Source: Archangium violaceum (lineage in GTDB: Bacteria > Myxococcota > Myxococcia > Myxococcales > Myxococcaceae). Taken from it: a DNA stretch of 64,000 bases. Under the pieces are notes generated by a model, which saw nothing but the letters and a program-made list of their open reading frames with translations, did not search any database and had not been told where the DNA came from. Location: contig NZ_CP069338.1 of NCBI RefSeq assembly GCF_016859125.1, positions 4,589,501 through 4,653,500 on the forward strand, in the 5' to 3' direction. The position numbers and the translations under genes are program-made. Below are positions 26,515 to 37,756 of this stretch, piece by piece (the stretch's first letter is position 1; every line of letters starts with the position of its first letter).

Positions 26515-26628
26515 CGGATGGCTCCCTCCCTAACCTACTTCGACCCCGCCCGCCCCCCTGGTCCGACCTGCCCGCCTGCTCCTCCAACATCCATATCCAC
26601 CTGGGTGTCCAGGAACCCCCCCCTGCTT

Positions 26629-26652
26629 CCGTTGGATGCGCCGTTGGATATG
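26629..26652 (+). promoter_or_regulatory. tandem 12-bp repeat, candidate enhancer-binding site
   Basis: CCGTTGGATGCG and CCGTTGGATATG lie head to tail, 61-84 bases upstream of the -24 box at 26713. An inverted TCCAAC occurs at 26583-26588. Position and spacing fit an upstream activating sequence for a sigma-54 activator. Confidence 0.5.
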
Positions 26653-26712
26653 CCCGCCTGCTTTCGGATGGCCCTGGATGATTTCCAATTGGCCGTCCAA
26701 GGTCCGCTGACG

Positions 26713-26730
26713 TTGGCACGCCACCTGCTA
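26713..26730 (+). promoter_or_regulatory. sigma-54 promoter (-24/-12)
   Basis: TTGGCACGCCACCTGCTA has the GG at 26715-26716 and the GC at 26727-26728, separated by the required 10 bases. It matches TGGCAC-N5-TTGC at nearly every conserved position. It points right, away from ctaA, into a region without a plus-strand gene. Transcription should start near 26740. Confidence 0.75.
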
Positions 26731-26739
26731 TGTGTTCTC

Positions 26740-26894
26740 CCGGTAACGCTTTCCAGTTCGGGTGCCTCGGTGCCCGGAGCGCTGTGAGGGTCGGGGGCCC
26801 CCCCACCTCGGCCCGCGCGCGCATTTTTTCGCAGGTGTAGTCCACGCACCGCGGGTCGGGTTCGCCCCCTGTCCTGGCCCGCGGTGCTCTTTTC
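26740..26894 (+). ncRNA. pxr: sigma-54-driven small RNA, probable Pxr homologue
   Basis: Seen in the sequence: a sigma-54 promoter just upstream, no open frame with a start site, several GC-rich inverted repeats, a run of seven C at 26788-26794, and a factor-independent terminator at 26846-26894. The predicted RNA is about 150 nt. Known, from memory: Pxr of Myxococcus xanthus is a sigma-54-dependent small RNA that blocks fruiting-body development when nutrients are present. A mutation in a seven-C run of its first stem-loop restored development in strain PX. The match in promoter type, C7 run and neighbourhood of an enhancer-binding protein gene makes homology likely, but the alignment itself was not run. 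Confidence 0.6.
26846..26894 (+). terminator. rho-independent terminator of the small RNA
   Basis: GCACCGCGGG (26846-26855) pairs perfectly with CCCGCGGTGC (26878-26887) around a 22-base loop. CTCTTTTC follows. The T-run lies on the plus strand, so it serves the small RNA, not the convergent activator gene. Confidence 0.7.
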
Positions 26895-26918
26895 TCGCGG
26901 AGGCTCGCGGCTCCGGGC

Positions 26919-29843
<2,925 letters not shown>

Positions 29844-30071
29844 TGTCCCCTTACGGCCCCCCGCCCGCTCCCGCTTCTTCGATCATTCGATGAGGAAGGG
29901 CAAATCCCGTGGGCCTTGCGAACAGGCGAGCGCGCCACCTCCATTCCAGGAGGAAAGCCCCGGGTGCATGGCGCCCTGGCCTCCTGGTGGAAACGGTCGA
30001 ATCGTGGGCAGGATGAGACGTCTGGTGTAACCCACACCGTGGTGCTCCGCCGCCACCACCTGGAAACCGCC

Positions 30072-31253
30072 ATGGCTCCGCAACCGCCCGCTCCCCCGCC
30101 CGAGACCCCACTCCAGAAGAACCTGCGCCGCATGCTGGAGGCCATCGTCGAGGGCCAGCGGCGTCACGCGGAGTGGAAGGAGAAGTGGGAGCGCTATGAC
30201 GCCCGGGAGAAGGAGATGTGGGCACGCCAGCAGGCCGAGGGGTGGGAGCAGTGGGCCCAGCGCCAGGCCCAGGGCGTGGAGAAGTGGGCCGAGGGGGTGG
30301 AGAAGTGGGCCGAGGGGGTGGAGAAGTGGGCCGACCACCTGGGCAAGCGCGAGCGCCGCAAGATGGAGCGGCGCATGCACCGGCGGATGTTGCGCGAGCA
30401 GCGGCGTGCCCTGAAGCGGCAGCGGCGGGCCGAGGAGGCCAACCCGCTGATGGGGTGGATGTTCGCGCTGGCGGCGGTGGTGATGGTGGCGATGGCGCTG
30501 CGCATGCCCGACAAGTGGTGGCTCATCTTCGTGGCGCTCGGCATGGGCGCGGCGTCGGCGGGCATCCTGGGCCAGGTCCAACAGAACAAGCGGGCCCGGC
30601 TCCAGGGAGGGCGGGGCACGGCCGCGGTGGAGGCGGACGTCCGGAGCGAGGCACCCGTGAAGCCCACGGCCTCCAGCGGGACGGTGGCGTCCCCGGCGCC
30701 GGAGGACCCGAGGACGGCGCGGGTGGACGCGCTGTGCGACAAGCTGCTGGCGGAGTTGCGCGCGGGGCCGGGAGTGCTGCGGGACGTGGTGCACCAGCCG
30801 GAGCAGACGGTGGAGGGGCTGCGCAAGGGCTGCCACGAGCTGGCGCGCCGGGAGCGGGAGCTGCGCGCCTTGACCACGCCCGAGGACGAGCGCCGGCTGG
30901 AGGAGGAGCACGGGAAGCTGGCGGCGCGGGTGGCGTCCGAGCGCGACGCGGTGGTGAAGGAGCGGCTGGAGAAGACGCTGCGGCTCTTGGACGAGCAGCG
31001 GGGACAGCGCGCGGAACTGGCCACGGCGGCCTCGCGGTTGGAGGCCGAGCACATGCGCCTGTACTACACGCTGGAGAACCTCTACACGCAGGTGCTGCGG
31101 GTGCGCTCGGCGGACACGGCGAGCGCGGACGTGGCGGGCGCGGGGCTGCGCCGGAGCGTGGAGCAGCTCGGCCTGGAGATGGACGCGGTGGCCGAGGCCC
31201 TGGAGGAGGTCCACCGCGACGCCCCGCCCCGGGAGCGGGTGCCTACTCGTTAG
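30072..31253 (+). CDS. coiled-coil membrane protein with VEKWAEG repeats, unknown function
   Basis: The 393-residue protein starts at MAPQPPAPPPETPLQ. Residues ~15-125 are a highly charged helix with Trp-rich 7-residue repeats (VEKWAEG, three times), followed by an Arg/Lys cluster. Two hydrophobic helices lie at about 128-147 and 152-168. The rest (about 200-393) is a long coiled coil rich in Glu and Leu. No known family was recognised. The layout, two membrane helices between cytosolic coiled coils, suggests a membrane scaffold or stress sensor. Its last bases overlap the convergent aldehyde dehydrogenase gene by 11. The 228-base gap to the activator gene holds both promoters. Confidence 0.65.
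   Translation: MAPQPPAPPPETPLQKNLRRMLEAIVEGQRRHAEWKEKWERYDAREKEMWARQQAEGWEQWAQRQAQGVEKWAEGVEKWAEGVEKWADHLGKRERRKMERRMHRRMLREQRRALKRQRRAEEANPLMGWMFALAAVVMVAMALRMPDKWWLIFVALGMGAASAGILGQVQQNKRARLQGGRGTAAVEADVRSEAPVKPTASSGTVASPAPEDPRTARVDALCDKLLAELRAGPGVLRDVVHQPEQTVEGLRKGCHELARRERELRALTTPEDERRLEEEHGKLAARVASERDAVVKERLEKTLRLLDEQRGQRAELATAASRLEAEHMRLYYTLENLYTQVLRVRSADTASADVAGAGLRRSVEQLGLEMDAVAEALEEVHRDAPPRERVPTR
30276..30335 (+). repeat. 21-bp tandem repeat within coding sequence
   Basis: GTGGAGAAGTGGGCCGAGGG plus one G recurs at 30276, 30297 and 30318 almost unchanged, encoding VEKWAEG units. Near identity at the DNA level points to recent expansion or ongoing slippage. Confidence 0.9.
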
Positions 31254-32655
31254 CCTGGGCCTGCGTCCGGGCCGGCGTGGTCGACGACGCGCTCACCAGG
31301 CGCACCGTCTTGATGTTGAGGAACTCGAGGATGCCGTGGCGCGCCAGCTCGCGCCCGTGGCCCGAGGCCTTCACCCCACCGAAGGGCAGGCGGGGATCGC
31401 TCGCCACCATGCCGTTGACGAACACCGAGCCGGCCTCCAGCCCGTCGATGAAGAGGCGCTGCTCGGCCTCGTCGCGCGTCCACACGGAGGAGCCCAGTCC
31501 GAAGGGTGAATCGTTGGCGATGCGCAGCGCGTCCCGGGCGTCCTCCGCGCGGAAGAGCACGGCCACCGGGCCGAACATCTCCTCCGTATAGGCCGGCGTG
31601 CCCGGAGGCGGGTGGGCCAGCACGGTGGGCGGGTACCAGAAGCCCGGCCCCGAGGGCTTGCGCCCGCCCAGCAGCAGCTTCGCCCCCGCGGCCACGCTGC
31701 GCTCCACCTGCTCGTGCAGCCCGTCGCGGATGCCCTCCGTGGCGAGCGGGCCCACCTCCGTCCGCGGCTCCAGCGGCTCCCCCACCACGGCGCGGCGCAT
31801 GCGCTCGACGAAGCGGCGCTCGAACTCGTCGTAGATGGGCTCGGTGGCGATGAAGCGCTTGGCGGCGATGCAGGACTGGCCGTTGTTGATGAGGCGCGCC
31901 TTCACCGCCGACTCCACCGCCTGCTCCAGGTCGGCGCTCGGCAGCACGATGAAGGGGTCGCTCCCGCCCAGCTCCAGCACCACCTTCTTGAGTTGCCGGC
32001 CCGAGTGCTGGCCCACGTCACGCCCCGCGCCCTCGCTGCCGGTGAGTGTCACCGCGCGGATGCGGGGGTCCTCGATGAGCGGACGCACCGCCTTCGAGTC
32101 CACCAGCAGCGTCTGGAAGGCGCCCTTCGGGAAACCCGCGCGCAGGAAGAGCTCCTCCAGCGCGAGCGCGCACTGGGGCACGTTGTGCGCGTGCTTGAGC
32201 AGCCCCACGTTGCCGGCCATGAGCGCCGGGGCGGCGAAGCGCACCACCTGCCAGAAGGGGAAGTTCCACGGCATGATGGCCAGCACCGGCCCGAGCGGCT
32301 GGTAGCGCACGAAGCTCGTGTCCGGCGGGGTGGCCACCGGCTCGTCCGCGAGGAAGCGCTCGGCGTGCTCCGCGTAGTAGTGGCAGGCGCTGGCGCACTT
32401 GCGGGCCTCGGCGCGCGCGGCCTCCAGCGGCTTGCCCATCTCCTCCGTCATCATCCGCCCGTAGCGGTCCGCCTCGCCCTCCAGCAGCTCCCCCGCCCGG
32501 CGCATCCACCCGGCGCGCTCGCTCAGGGGCGTGTGGCGGTACGTGTGGAACGTCTCCTCGGCGAGCTTCAGTCTCGCCTCCACCTCCTCCGGCGTGTGGG
32601 GGGAGAAGGTGCGCAGCGTCCTTCCAGTGGTGGGGTCGACGGTGGCGAAGGCCAT
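31243..32655 (-). CDS. NAD(P)-dependent succinate-semialdehyde dehydrogenase-like ALDH
   Basis: The 470-residue protein has the ALDH fold: PLGPVLAIMPWNFPFWQ, VTLTGSEGAGRDVG (cofactor), catalytic Glu in VLELGGSDPFIV and catalytic Cys in NNGQSCIAAKR. The C-terminus has EEMFGPVA and LPFGGVKASGHGRE. Closest family is the GabD/Sad succinate-semialdehyde dehydrogenases, which oxidise succinate semialdehyde to succinate. The start MAFATVDPTTGR is unambiguous. No gabT or other GABA genes are adjacent, so the substrate is inferred from family only. Confidence 0.82.
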   Translation of the reverse strand: MAFATVDPTTGRTLRTFSPHTPEEVEARLKLAEETFHTYRHTPLSERAGWMRRAGELLEGEADRYGRMMTEEMGKPLEAARAEARKCASACHYYAEHAERFLADEPVATPPDTSFVRYQPLGPVLAIMPWNFPFWQVVRFAAPALMAGNVGLLKHAHNVPQCALALEELFLRAGFPKGAFQTLLVDSKAVRPLIEDPRIRAVTLTGSEGAGRDVGQHSGRQLKKVVLELGGSDPFIVLPSADLEQAVESAVKARLINNGQSCIAAKRFIATEPIYDEFERRFVERMRRAVVGEPLEPRTEVGPLATEGIRDGLHEQVERSVAAGAKLLLGGRKPSGPGFWYPPTVLAHPPPGTPAYTEEMFGPVAVLFRAEDARDALRIANDSPFGLGSSVWTRDEAEQRLFIDGLEAGSVFVNGMVASDPRLPFGGVKASGHGRELARHGILEFLNIKTVRLVSASSTTPARTQAQANE

Positions 32656-33073
32656 GGGGCTGTCCTCTCGATGCTCCGAGTGTGGGTCCGGCTGCTGGGT
32701 GCGACAAGGAGTACGTCAGGCCCCCGTTCACGCCTGCACGTGACGCCCGGACAGCGCTGTCACGGTGTGCACGGCGTCCTACGACTTCAGGGCCGTCCTA
32801 CATGACAGCGAATTCATGATTTCTGATTCATTATTGAAGCATCGGTTTCAATTCCGACGCGCCACATCCGTTCCCTCTGAAAATCGTGCTTTCCTTTGTT
32901 TAGTAGTGACGGCATGTTTCAGCCGTGACGGCATGCCCAGGAGGGTGTTCCTGTCTTTTCGCGGGCTTGGGGGGTTGGCTCGGTTCCTGCTCTTCATTCC
33001 GCGCAAGTGGGGCCGGTGGGGTGATGGAAACGTCGCTTCTCCGAACCCGTAGAAACTCTTTTTTGAGGAATCC
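32656..33073. promoter_or_regulatory. divergent promoter region with paired direct repeats
   Basis: This 418-base gap contains an AT-rich core (about 32800-32905), rare in this genome. Two short direct repeats are visible: CGTCCTAC at 32775-32782 and 32794-32801, and GTGACGGCATG at 32906-32916 and 32925-32935. Both pairs have a period of 19 bp, near two helical turns, which suits dimeric regulators. No small gene was seen. Confidence 0.45.
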
Positions 33074-34513
33074 ATGCGCTTCAATCTCCGCCACGTCGTC
33101 CCGTTCGCCCTGCTCTCGCTGATGGGGTGCGGTGCCGAGACTCCCGTTGACCAGGAGCAGCTGCCCGTCGTGGCCGAGGAGCTGGGTCAGGAGCAGTCCA
33201 TGCTCCAGGCCTCCAAGAACCCGAGCTGCCTGGGCGGGACGGAGGGCACCCGCTTCCTGAGCGACTTCGAGCGCGAGCAGGTGACGGACAACATCGCCCA
33301 CTACTCCATCCGCGTGCAGGTGGGCCCCGACGCGGCGCACGACGTCGTCACCCTGCACCGCGTGGTGAAGGAGAAGTACGCCTGGGTGCCGAAGAAGAGC
33401 CGCGAGTCCCTCTTCATGGTGCACGGCGACGCCTGGGACTTCCGGGGCGCGTTCATGACCAGCACGCTGACGAGCGAGGTGGCGGCGGACCACTCCATCG
33501 CCGTGTACCTGGCGGAGCGGGGCGTGGACGTGTGGGGCATCGACCTGCGCTGGACGCATGTGCCGCTGGAGACGCAGGACTTCACCTTCATGAAGGACTG
33601 GAACCTGGGCACGCACGCGCGGGACGTGGGCGTGGGCATGACGGTGGCCCGGGCGGTGCGCGCGCTGACGGGCAGCGGCGGCGACAAGATGAACCTGCTG
33701 GGCTGGAGCCGCGGGGCGATGGTGTCCTACGCGTACATGAACGCGGAGACGCAGCTGCCGCCGGGCCTGCGCAACGTGAGCGGCTTCATCCCGGTGGACA
33801 TGGTGATGAAGTTCGGGCCCGAGGCCGAGCAGCAGCGCCAGTGGGCGTGCACGCGCGCGAGCGTGGCCGAGATGATTCTGGCGGGCGGGCGCTACGAGGG
33901 GAACCTGTCCGGCAATGGCGCCGGGGTGCTCATCATGCAGGTGGGGATGGCGGCCAGCGCCTGGCCGAACACCGTCGCCGAGGTGCCGGGCATCGAGCTG
34001 CCGCCGCATACGACCTACGGCCAGCTCGGTGTCACCGTGGGGGCCGCCACCTACACCTTCCTCTCCAACGCTGCGGCCGGCATCCAGCCGTCGGTGCCCG
34101 GCTACCACTTCACCGCGGGGCGCTTCGACCCGAACAACAGGCTGACGGGGCTGGAGTACGTGGAGGCGCGGCAGTTCTTCGACTTCCTCTCCGCCGCCCA
34201 CCCGTACCAGAGCTTCACGGAGATCGTGGAGAGCGAGCAGCTGCAGTGCGGCACGAAGGATCTGCCCTACGACGACCACCTGTCGAAGGTGAAGGTGCCG
34301 GTGCTCTACGTGGGCGCCGCGGGTGGCTTCGGCACCTATGGCGAGTACGTGGTGAAGAACCTGCTGGGCAGCAAGGACGTCACCATCCACCGGGTGCAGC
34401 GGCTGCCGGATGCGTACCGCGCCGCGGACTACGGCCACGCGGACCTCTTCCTGGCCAAAGACGCCGAGAAGTCCGTGTGGGCCCCCATCTACGAGTGGAT
34501 GAAGAAGCACTGA
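33074..34513 (+). CDS. alpha/beta hydrolase lipoprotein
   Basis: The 479-residue product begins MRFNLRHVVPFALLSLMGCG, with lipobox LMGC (Cys19). The mature part has a hydrolase fold: ESLFMVHGDAW (oxyanion region), nucleophile LLGWSRGAMVSYAY (Ser in GWSRG), the strand VPVLYVGAAGG before the acid, and a late DYGHADLF with the likely catalytic His. Overall layout resembles lysosomal acid lipase-type or poly-ester hydrolases. It is probably anchored to the outer membrane. A strong terminator follows. The substrate is unknown. Confidence 0.75.
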   Translation: MRFNLRHVVPFALLSLMGCGAETPVDQEQLPVVAEELGQEQSMLQASKNPSCLGGTEGTRFLSDFEREQVTDNIAHYSIRVQVGPDAAHDVVTLHRVVKEKYAWVPKKSRESLFMVHGDAWDFRGAFMTSTLTSEVAADHSIAVYLAERGVDVWGIDLRWTHVPLETQDFTFMKDWNLGTHARDVGVGMTVARAVRALTGSGGDKMNLLGWSRGAMVSYAYMNAETQLPPGLRNVSGFIPVDMVMKFGPEAEQQRQWACTRASVAEMILAGGRYEGNLSGNGAGVLIMQVGMAASAWPNTVAEVPGIELPPHTTYGQLGVTVGAATYTFLSNAAAGIQPSVPGYHFTAGRFDPNNRLTGLEYVEARQFFDFLSAAHPYQSFTEIVESEQLQCGTKDLPYDDHLSKVKVPVLYVGAAGGFGTYGEYVVKNLLGSKDVTIHRVQRLPDAYRAADYGHADLFLAKDAEKSVWAPIYEWMKKH

Positions 34514-34550
34514 CAATTGGAGCGCGGGGCGTTGCCGTCGCCCCTGTGCC

Positions 34551-34585
34551 CGGGCCCCGCTCGAACGCGGGGCCCGTTTTTTTTT
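34551..34585 (+). terminator. rho-independent terminator
   Basis: CGGGCCCCGC (34551-34560) pairs perfectly with GCGGGGCCCG (34567-34576), with a 6-base loop and nine T after it. It ends the lipoprotein hydrolase transcript. Confidence 0.92.
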
Positions 34586-34687
34586 GGACGCATCCGCCCG
34601 GCCCGGGGGCTCCCGGCCCTTGCCCGGCCCATTACATTGGGCGCCCGTGTTCCGGGATTCTCCCGGACCCAGAGCGAGGGCCCCCCC

Positions 34688-35386
34688 GTGGTCGACAACA
34701 TCTGGACCGAATTCGCCAGGAGCTATGACGTCATCTGCTCCCAGCTCAACTGCTACCGGCGGATGGTCGCGAAGATCCTCCGTGACACCGAGGGTCGCAG
34801 GTACGTCATCGATGCCGGGTGTGGCACGGGGCTGGTGAGCCAGCCGCTCGTCGAGCGGGGGCACACGGTGGTGGGCTTCGACAACAACCTGGCGATGCTC
34901 GGGCTGGCCGTGGGCAAACAGGCCGGGGCGCCGGAGGAGGCGCGTCGCCGCTGGAAGGTGCTGGAGGGGGACGTGTGCTCCTTCCCCTCGCAGGTGCCGG
35001 GTGAGGCGGACGCCGTGGTGCTCAACAACGTCCTCTTCTACGTGCGCGCGCCGGAGCAGGTGCTGCGTCAGGCCCTCGAGCACCTCAAGCCGGGCGGCGT
35101 GGTCATCGCCACCGGACCCCGGCAGCGGCCGGACCTGCACAAGGTGATGGTGGGCTCCATCGAGGAATGGAAGGCGGAGGGCCGCTGGGACGAGTCGCTC
35201 CAGGCCGCCACCGCCTACCACGTCGACGTGACGCGCAGGCTGGTCACCGACCCCAACGAGATGGTGACCTTCTTCCAGCCGGACGAGCTGGTGGACACGC
35301 TGCGGCGCCTGGGCTTCTCGCGCGTGCTCGCGGCCGACAGCGACGACTACTACGGCGAGAACTACTACGTCTGCATGGCGCGGTAG
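34688..35386 (+). CDS. class I SAM-dependent methyltransferase
   Basis: The 232-residue protein is read from GTG at 34688 (VVDNIWTEFARSYD). An upstream ATG at 34517 would run through the terminator and is rejected. SAM-binding motif I is VIDAGCGTGLVSQPL (about 39-53), motif II ends GHTVVGFD, and the post-motif acid lies in EGDVCSF. VLNNVLFYV and LKPGGVVIATGP are the later strands. The substrate is unknown; small-molecule or lipid methylation is typical for this subgroup. A single-gene unit. Confidence 0.8.
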   Translation: MVDNIWTEFARSYDVICSQLNCYRRMVAKILRDTEGRRYVIDAGCGTGLVSQPLVERGHTVVGFDNNLAMLGLAVGKQAGAPEEARRRWKVLEGDVCSFPSQVPGEADAVVLNNVLFYVRAPEQVLRQALEHLKPGGVVIATGPRQRPDLHKVMVGSIEEWKAEGRWDESLQAATAYHVDVTRRLVTDPNEMVTFFQPDELVDTLRRLGFSRVLAADSDDYYGENYYVCMAR

Positions 35387-35522
35387 GGCTATGCCCGGGT
35401 CTCGAGGGGCGGCGGGCCGTGCGTCAAGGCCGCCACGTGGAGCGCCAAGGGCCTGTCCATGCGCTTCGACATCGAGGCCGTGCGCCATGACTCCGGCCCA
35501 CGGCCTCGAACCGCCCGGTGAT

Positions 35523-35996
35523 TCAGTGCACCAGTCCCAGCAGACGGGCGTCGTTGATGATGCGGTTGCCGTCCACCTTCAGGCGGTTGGTGAGGAAGGG
35601 CGCGATGCTCGCCGAGTCCTTGTGCAGGCGCGCGTAGTTGTTGTCGTAGATGCGCGTCACGATGAGCTGCGCCGAGGCGATGATGCGCTGCAGGTTGTGC
35701 TGCAGCTCGTTGCCCTCCATGAGCAGGTGGAGCTCGCAGATGTACTTGCGATGGTCCTCCAGCATCTTGAAGAGCGCCTTGCGCTGCTCGCCGTTGGGCA
35801 CCCGGGCCTTGGCCCCGGTGACGACGACGACGCACAGTTGCTGGCGGTAGGCCTCGTAGGCCTCGCGGAAGCGCGTGGTGACGATCTGGACCTCGGCCGG
35901 GCTGGGCGGCTGTTCCCAACGGATGAAGAAGACCTTGTTGATGAGGCCCGTCTTGTAATTCGGAGGAGACACGGTAGCGGCGGCGAATGCGGACAT
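35523..35996 (-). CDS. conserved hypothetical cytosolic protein
   Basis: The 157-residue protein has no signal or membrane segment. It alternates strands and helices: VFFIRWEQPPSPAEVQIVTTRFREAYEAYRQ, LCVVVVTGAKARVP, LMEGNELQHNLQRIIASAQ. This could be a small alpha/beta fold resembling STAS or SpoIIAA-like modules, but no motif decides it. Codon bias is strong, so the gene is real. The 136-base gap to the methyltransferase and the 240-base gap to the PAP2 gene hold nothing recognised. Confidence 0.6.
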   Translation of the reverse strand: MSAFAAATVSPPNYKTGLINKVFFIRWEQPPSPAEVQIVTTRFREAYEAYRQQLCVVVVTGAKARVPNGEQRKALFKMLEDHRKYICELHLLMEGNELQHNLQRIIASAQLIVTRIYDNNYARLHKDSASIAPFLTNRLKVDGNRIINDARLLGLVH

Positions 35997-36236
35997 GGGA
36001 CCATCACTCCCCAGGCTGGCCGGGATGGGTACCCGGAAAGGTATTCCGAGCGGCTGACGTGCCCGGCACGCGCGACGACATCGACATCATGGTGGCGCCA
36101 ATCTGGTGATCCCCGACGCCATCCCCAAGGCCATGACGGGTCGTTTGCCGTCGTTCGCACGAATGATCTGCGTGCGATGTCGGGAAGCTCACGAATGCGG
36201 GGTGCGCTCTGGTGGGAGAGCACCTAGGGTGTGGGA

Positions 36237-36983
36237 ATGCGACTCTCTCCTGGTGAGCTGAAGGAGCGTCTCCACGGGTGGATGGGGGGAGACGGCATCG
36301 GCCTGCTGGCCACGCTGCTGGCCCTGCTGGCGTTGGGGCTGGGGTTCATCGAGCTGTCGGACGAGGTGCGTGAGCGGGAAACCCAACACTTCGACGAGCG
36401 CGTGCTGCTGGCGCTGCGGAAGCCGGGCAGTCCGGAGGAGCCGCGCGGGCCGCTGTGGTTGGCCGAGGCGGCCCGGGATGTGACGGCGCTGGGCAGCGTG
36501 TCGGTGCTGACGCTGGTGGTGTGCGCGGTGAGTGGGTTCCTCATCCTGGTGCGGCGCTGGAGGACACTGGCGCTGGTGGTGGGCTCGACGTTGGGCGGGG
36601 CGGTGGTGAACTCGCTCCTCAAGAGCCTGTTCGCCCGGCCGAGGCCCACGGTGGTGCCACACCTCACCCAGGTGCTGACGGAGAGCTTCCCCAGCGGACA
36701 CGCGATGCTGTCGGCCATCGTCTACCTGACGTTGGGAGCGCTGCTGGCGCAGCTCGTCGATCGGCGGTGGCTCAAGGCGTACCTGGTGGGCGTGGTGCTG
36801 GCCCTCACGCTGCTCATCGGGCTGACGCGGGTGTACCTCGGGGTGCACTACCCCACGGACGTGCTGGGCGGATGGATGGCGGGGCTGGGGTGGGCGCTGC
36901 TGTCGGCCGTGGTGGCCCGTGCGGCCCGACGGCGCAGCCCCGGGCTGCGCGAGGAGTCCCGAGGCGATACCGCGCCCTCATGA
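36237..36983 (+). CDS. PAP2-family phosphatase
   Basis: The ~248-residue membrane protein has six predicted helices. The three phosphatase motifs are present: KSLFARPRP (KxxxxxxRP), SFPSGHAML (PSGH) and TRVYLGVHYPTDVLGG (SRxxxxxHxxxD, with Thr for Ser). It belongs to the PAP2 superfamily, which removes phosphate from undecaprenyl pyrophosphate, phosphatidic acid or related lipids. A GTG at 36231 could add two residues. It stands alone. Confidence 0.87.
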   Translation: MRLSPGELKERLHGWMGGDGIGLLATLLALLALGLGFIELSDEVRERETQHFDERVLLALRKPGSPEEPRGPLWLAEAARDVTALGSVSVLTLVVCAVSGFLILVRRWRTLALVVGSTLGGAVVNSLLKSLFARPRPTVVPHLTQVLTESFPSGHAMLSAIVYLTLGALLAQLVDRRWLKAYLVGVVLALTLLIGLTRVYLGVHYPTDVLGGWMAGLGWALLSAVVARAARRRSPGLREESRGDTAPS

Positions 36984-37060
36984 GGTGGATGTCCACCCAT
37001 GTCCACCCGCCGTGGGCCTGCACGGCGTGAGGGGCGTCGTCGCGCAAGCTGTCTCCTTCT

Positions 37061-37750
37061 GTGTCGGCGCTCTTCCTCGCGGCCGTTCTGAGCGGATGCG
37101 GAGCGGGGGTCGAGGGCACGGAGTCCTCGGACATCTCGACGGCGCGCGGCGCGGACGGACTGGAGCTGGCGGCGAACCCGGGCGAGGTCCTGCCCGCGCC
37201 TTCCGCCGCCGCGAGTTGCACCCCGCTGTGCGGCGGGAGTTGCGCGCCGGTTCAGCTCGCGCAGACCTCCGGTCTCGCTCAGCCCATCCTTCCTTTTGGC
37301 ACGAGCGTGTACTTCTCCGGAGCCATCACGTACGAGGCCAGCTACAGCTACTTCGGCCGAGCCTCCAAGCAGGGCGACTCGAGTGTCCTGCTGGCCGAGA
37401 GGCTCCAGCTCCCGCCCACGTCTTTGTCGAACGGAACCTCCGCCTACGCCGTCGTCAGATACCCGGGCAACTCGGGGCTCGGCCACCTGAACGAGTTCAA
37501 GCCCGACGGAAGCATCACCTCGGTGCCGGGCATCGACGGCTCGCGCTCCCTCTCCATCACCGCCGTGGACGCAACGAAGCTCTATGCGTTGGAGCGCGGT
37601 GACGAGAGCGTCTGGTCGACGCCGCTCAAGGGAGGCACTTGGACCCGGGCCACTCAGTCGATCGCGAACGTGGCGGGCAGGAGCGTGCGCGTGGACAGCT
37701 CCTCACCTGCTTGGGGGAGCGACCTCGGGGAGACGACAGACCTTCACTGA
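37061..37750 (+). CDS. lipoprotein fragment, possibly truncated at both ends
   Basis: The 229-residue frame begins LFLAAVLSGC, a lipobox without the usual basic N-terminus. The only start is GTG at 37061, and the charged codons before it (RKLSPSV) are in frame but lack a start, so the 5' end looks damaged. The body is Ser/Gly-rich with beta repeats (LNEFKPDGSITSVPG, ITAVDATKLYALERGDE) like a beta-propeller that normally runs much longer. It stops at DLGETTDLH, just before an unrelated opposite-strand frame. Probably a remnant in the accessory region. Function unknown. Confidence 0.45.
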   Translation: MSALFLAAVLSGCGAGVEGTESSDISTARGADGLELAANPGEVLPAPSAAASCTPLCGGSCAPVQLAQTSGLAQPILPFGTSVYFSGAITYEASYSYFGRASKQGDSSVLLAERLQLPPTSLSNGTSAYAVVRYPGNSGLGHLNEFKPDGSITSVPGIDGSRSLSITAVDATKLYALERGDESVWSTPLKGGTWTRATQSIANVAGRSVRVDSSSPAWGSDLGETTDLH

Positions 37751-37756
37751 ACGCGA

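Noticed and set aside
30276-30335. CRISPR-like repeats
   Set aside because: Units are contiguous, without spacers, and encode a regular heptad in frame. No CRISPR array was seen anywhere.
32900-35488. 862-codon minus-strand open frame
   Set aside because: It runs through a lipoprotein gene, a strong terminator and a methyltransferase gene on the other strand and has no motif.
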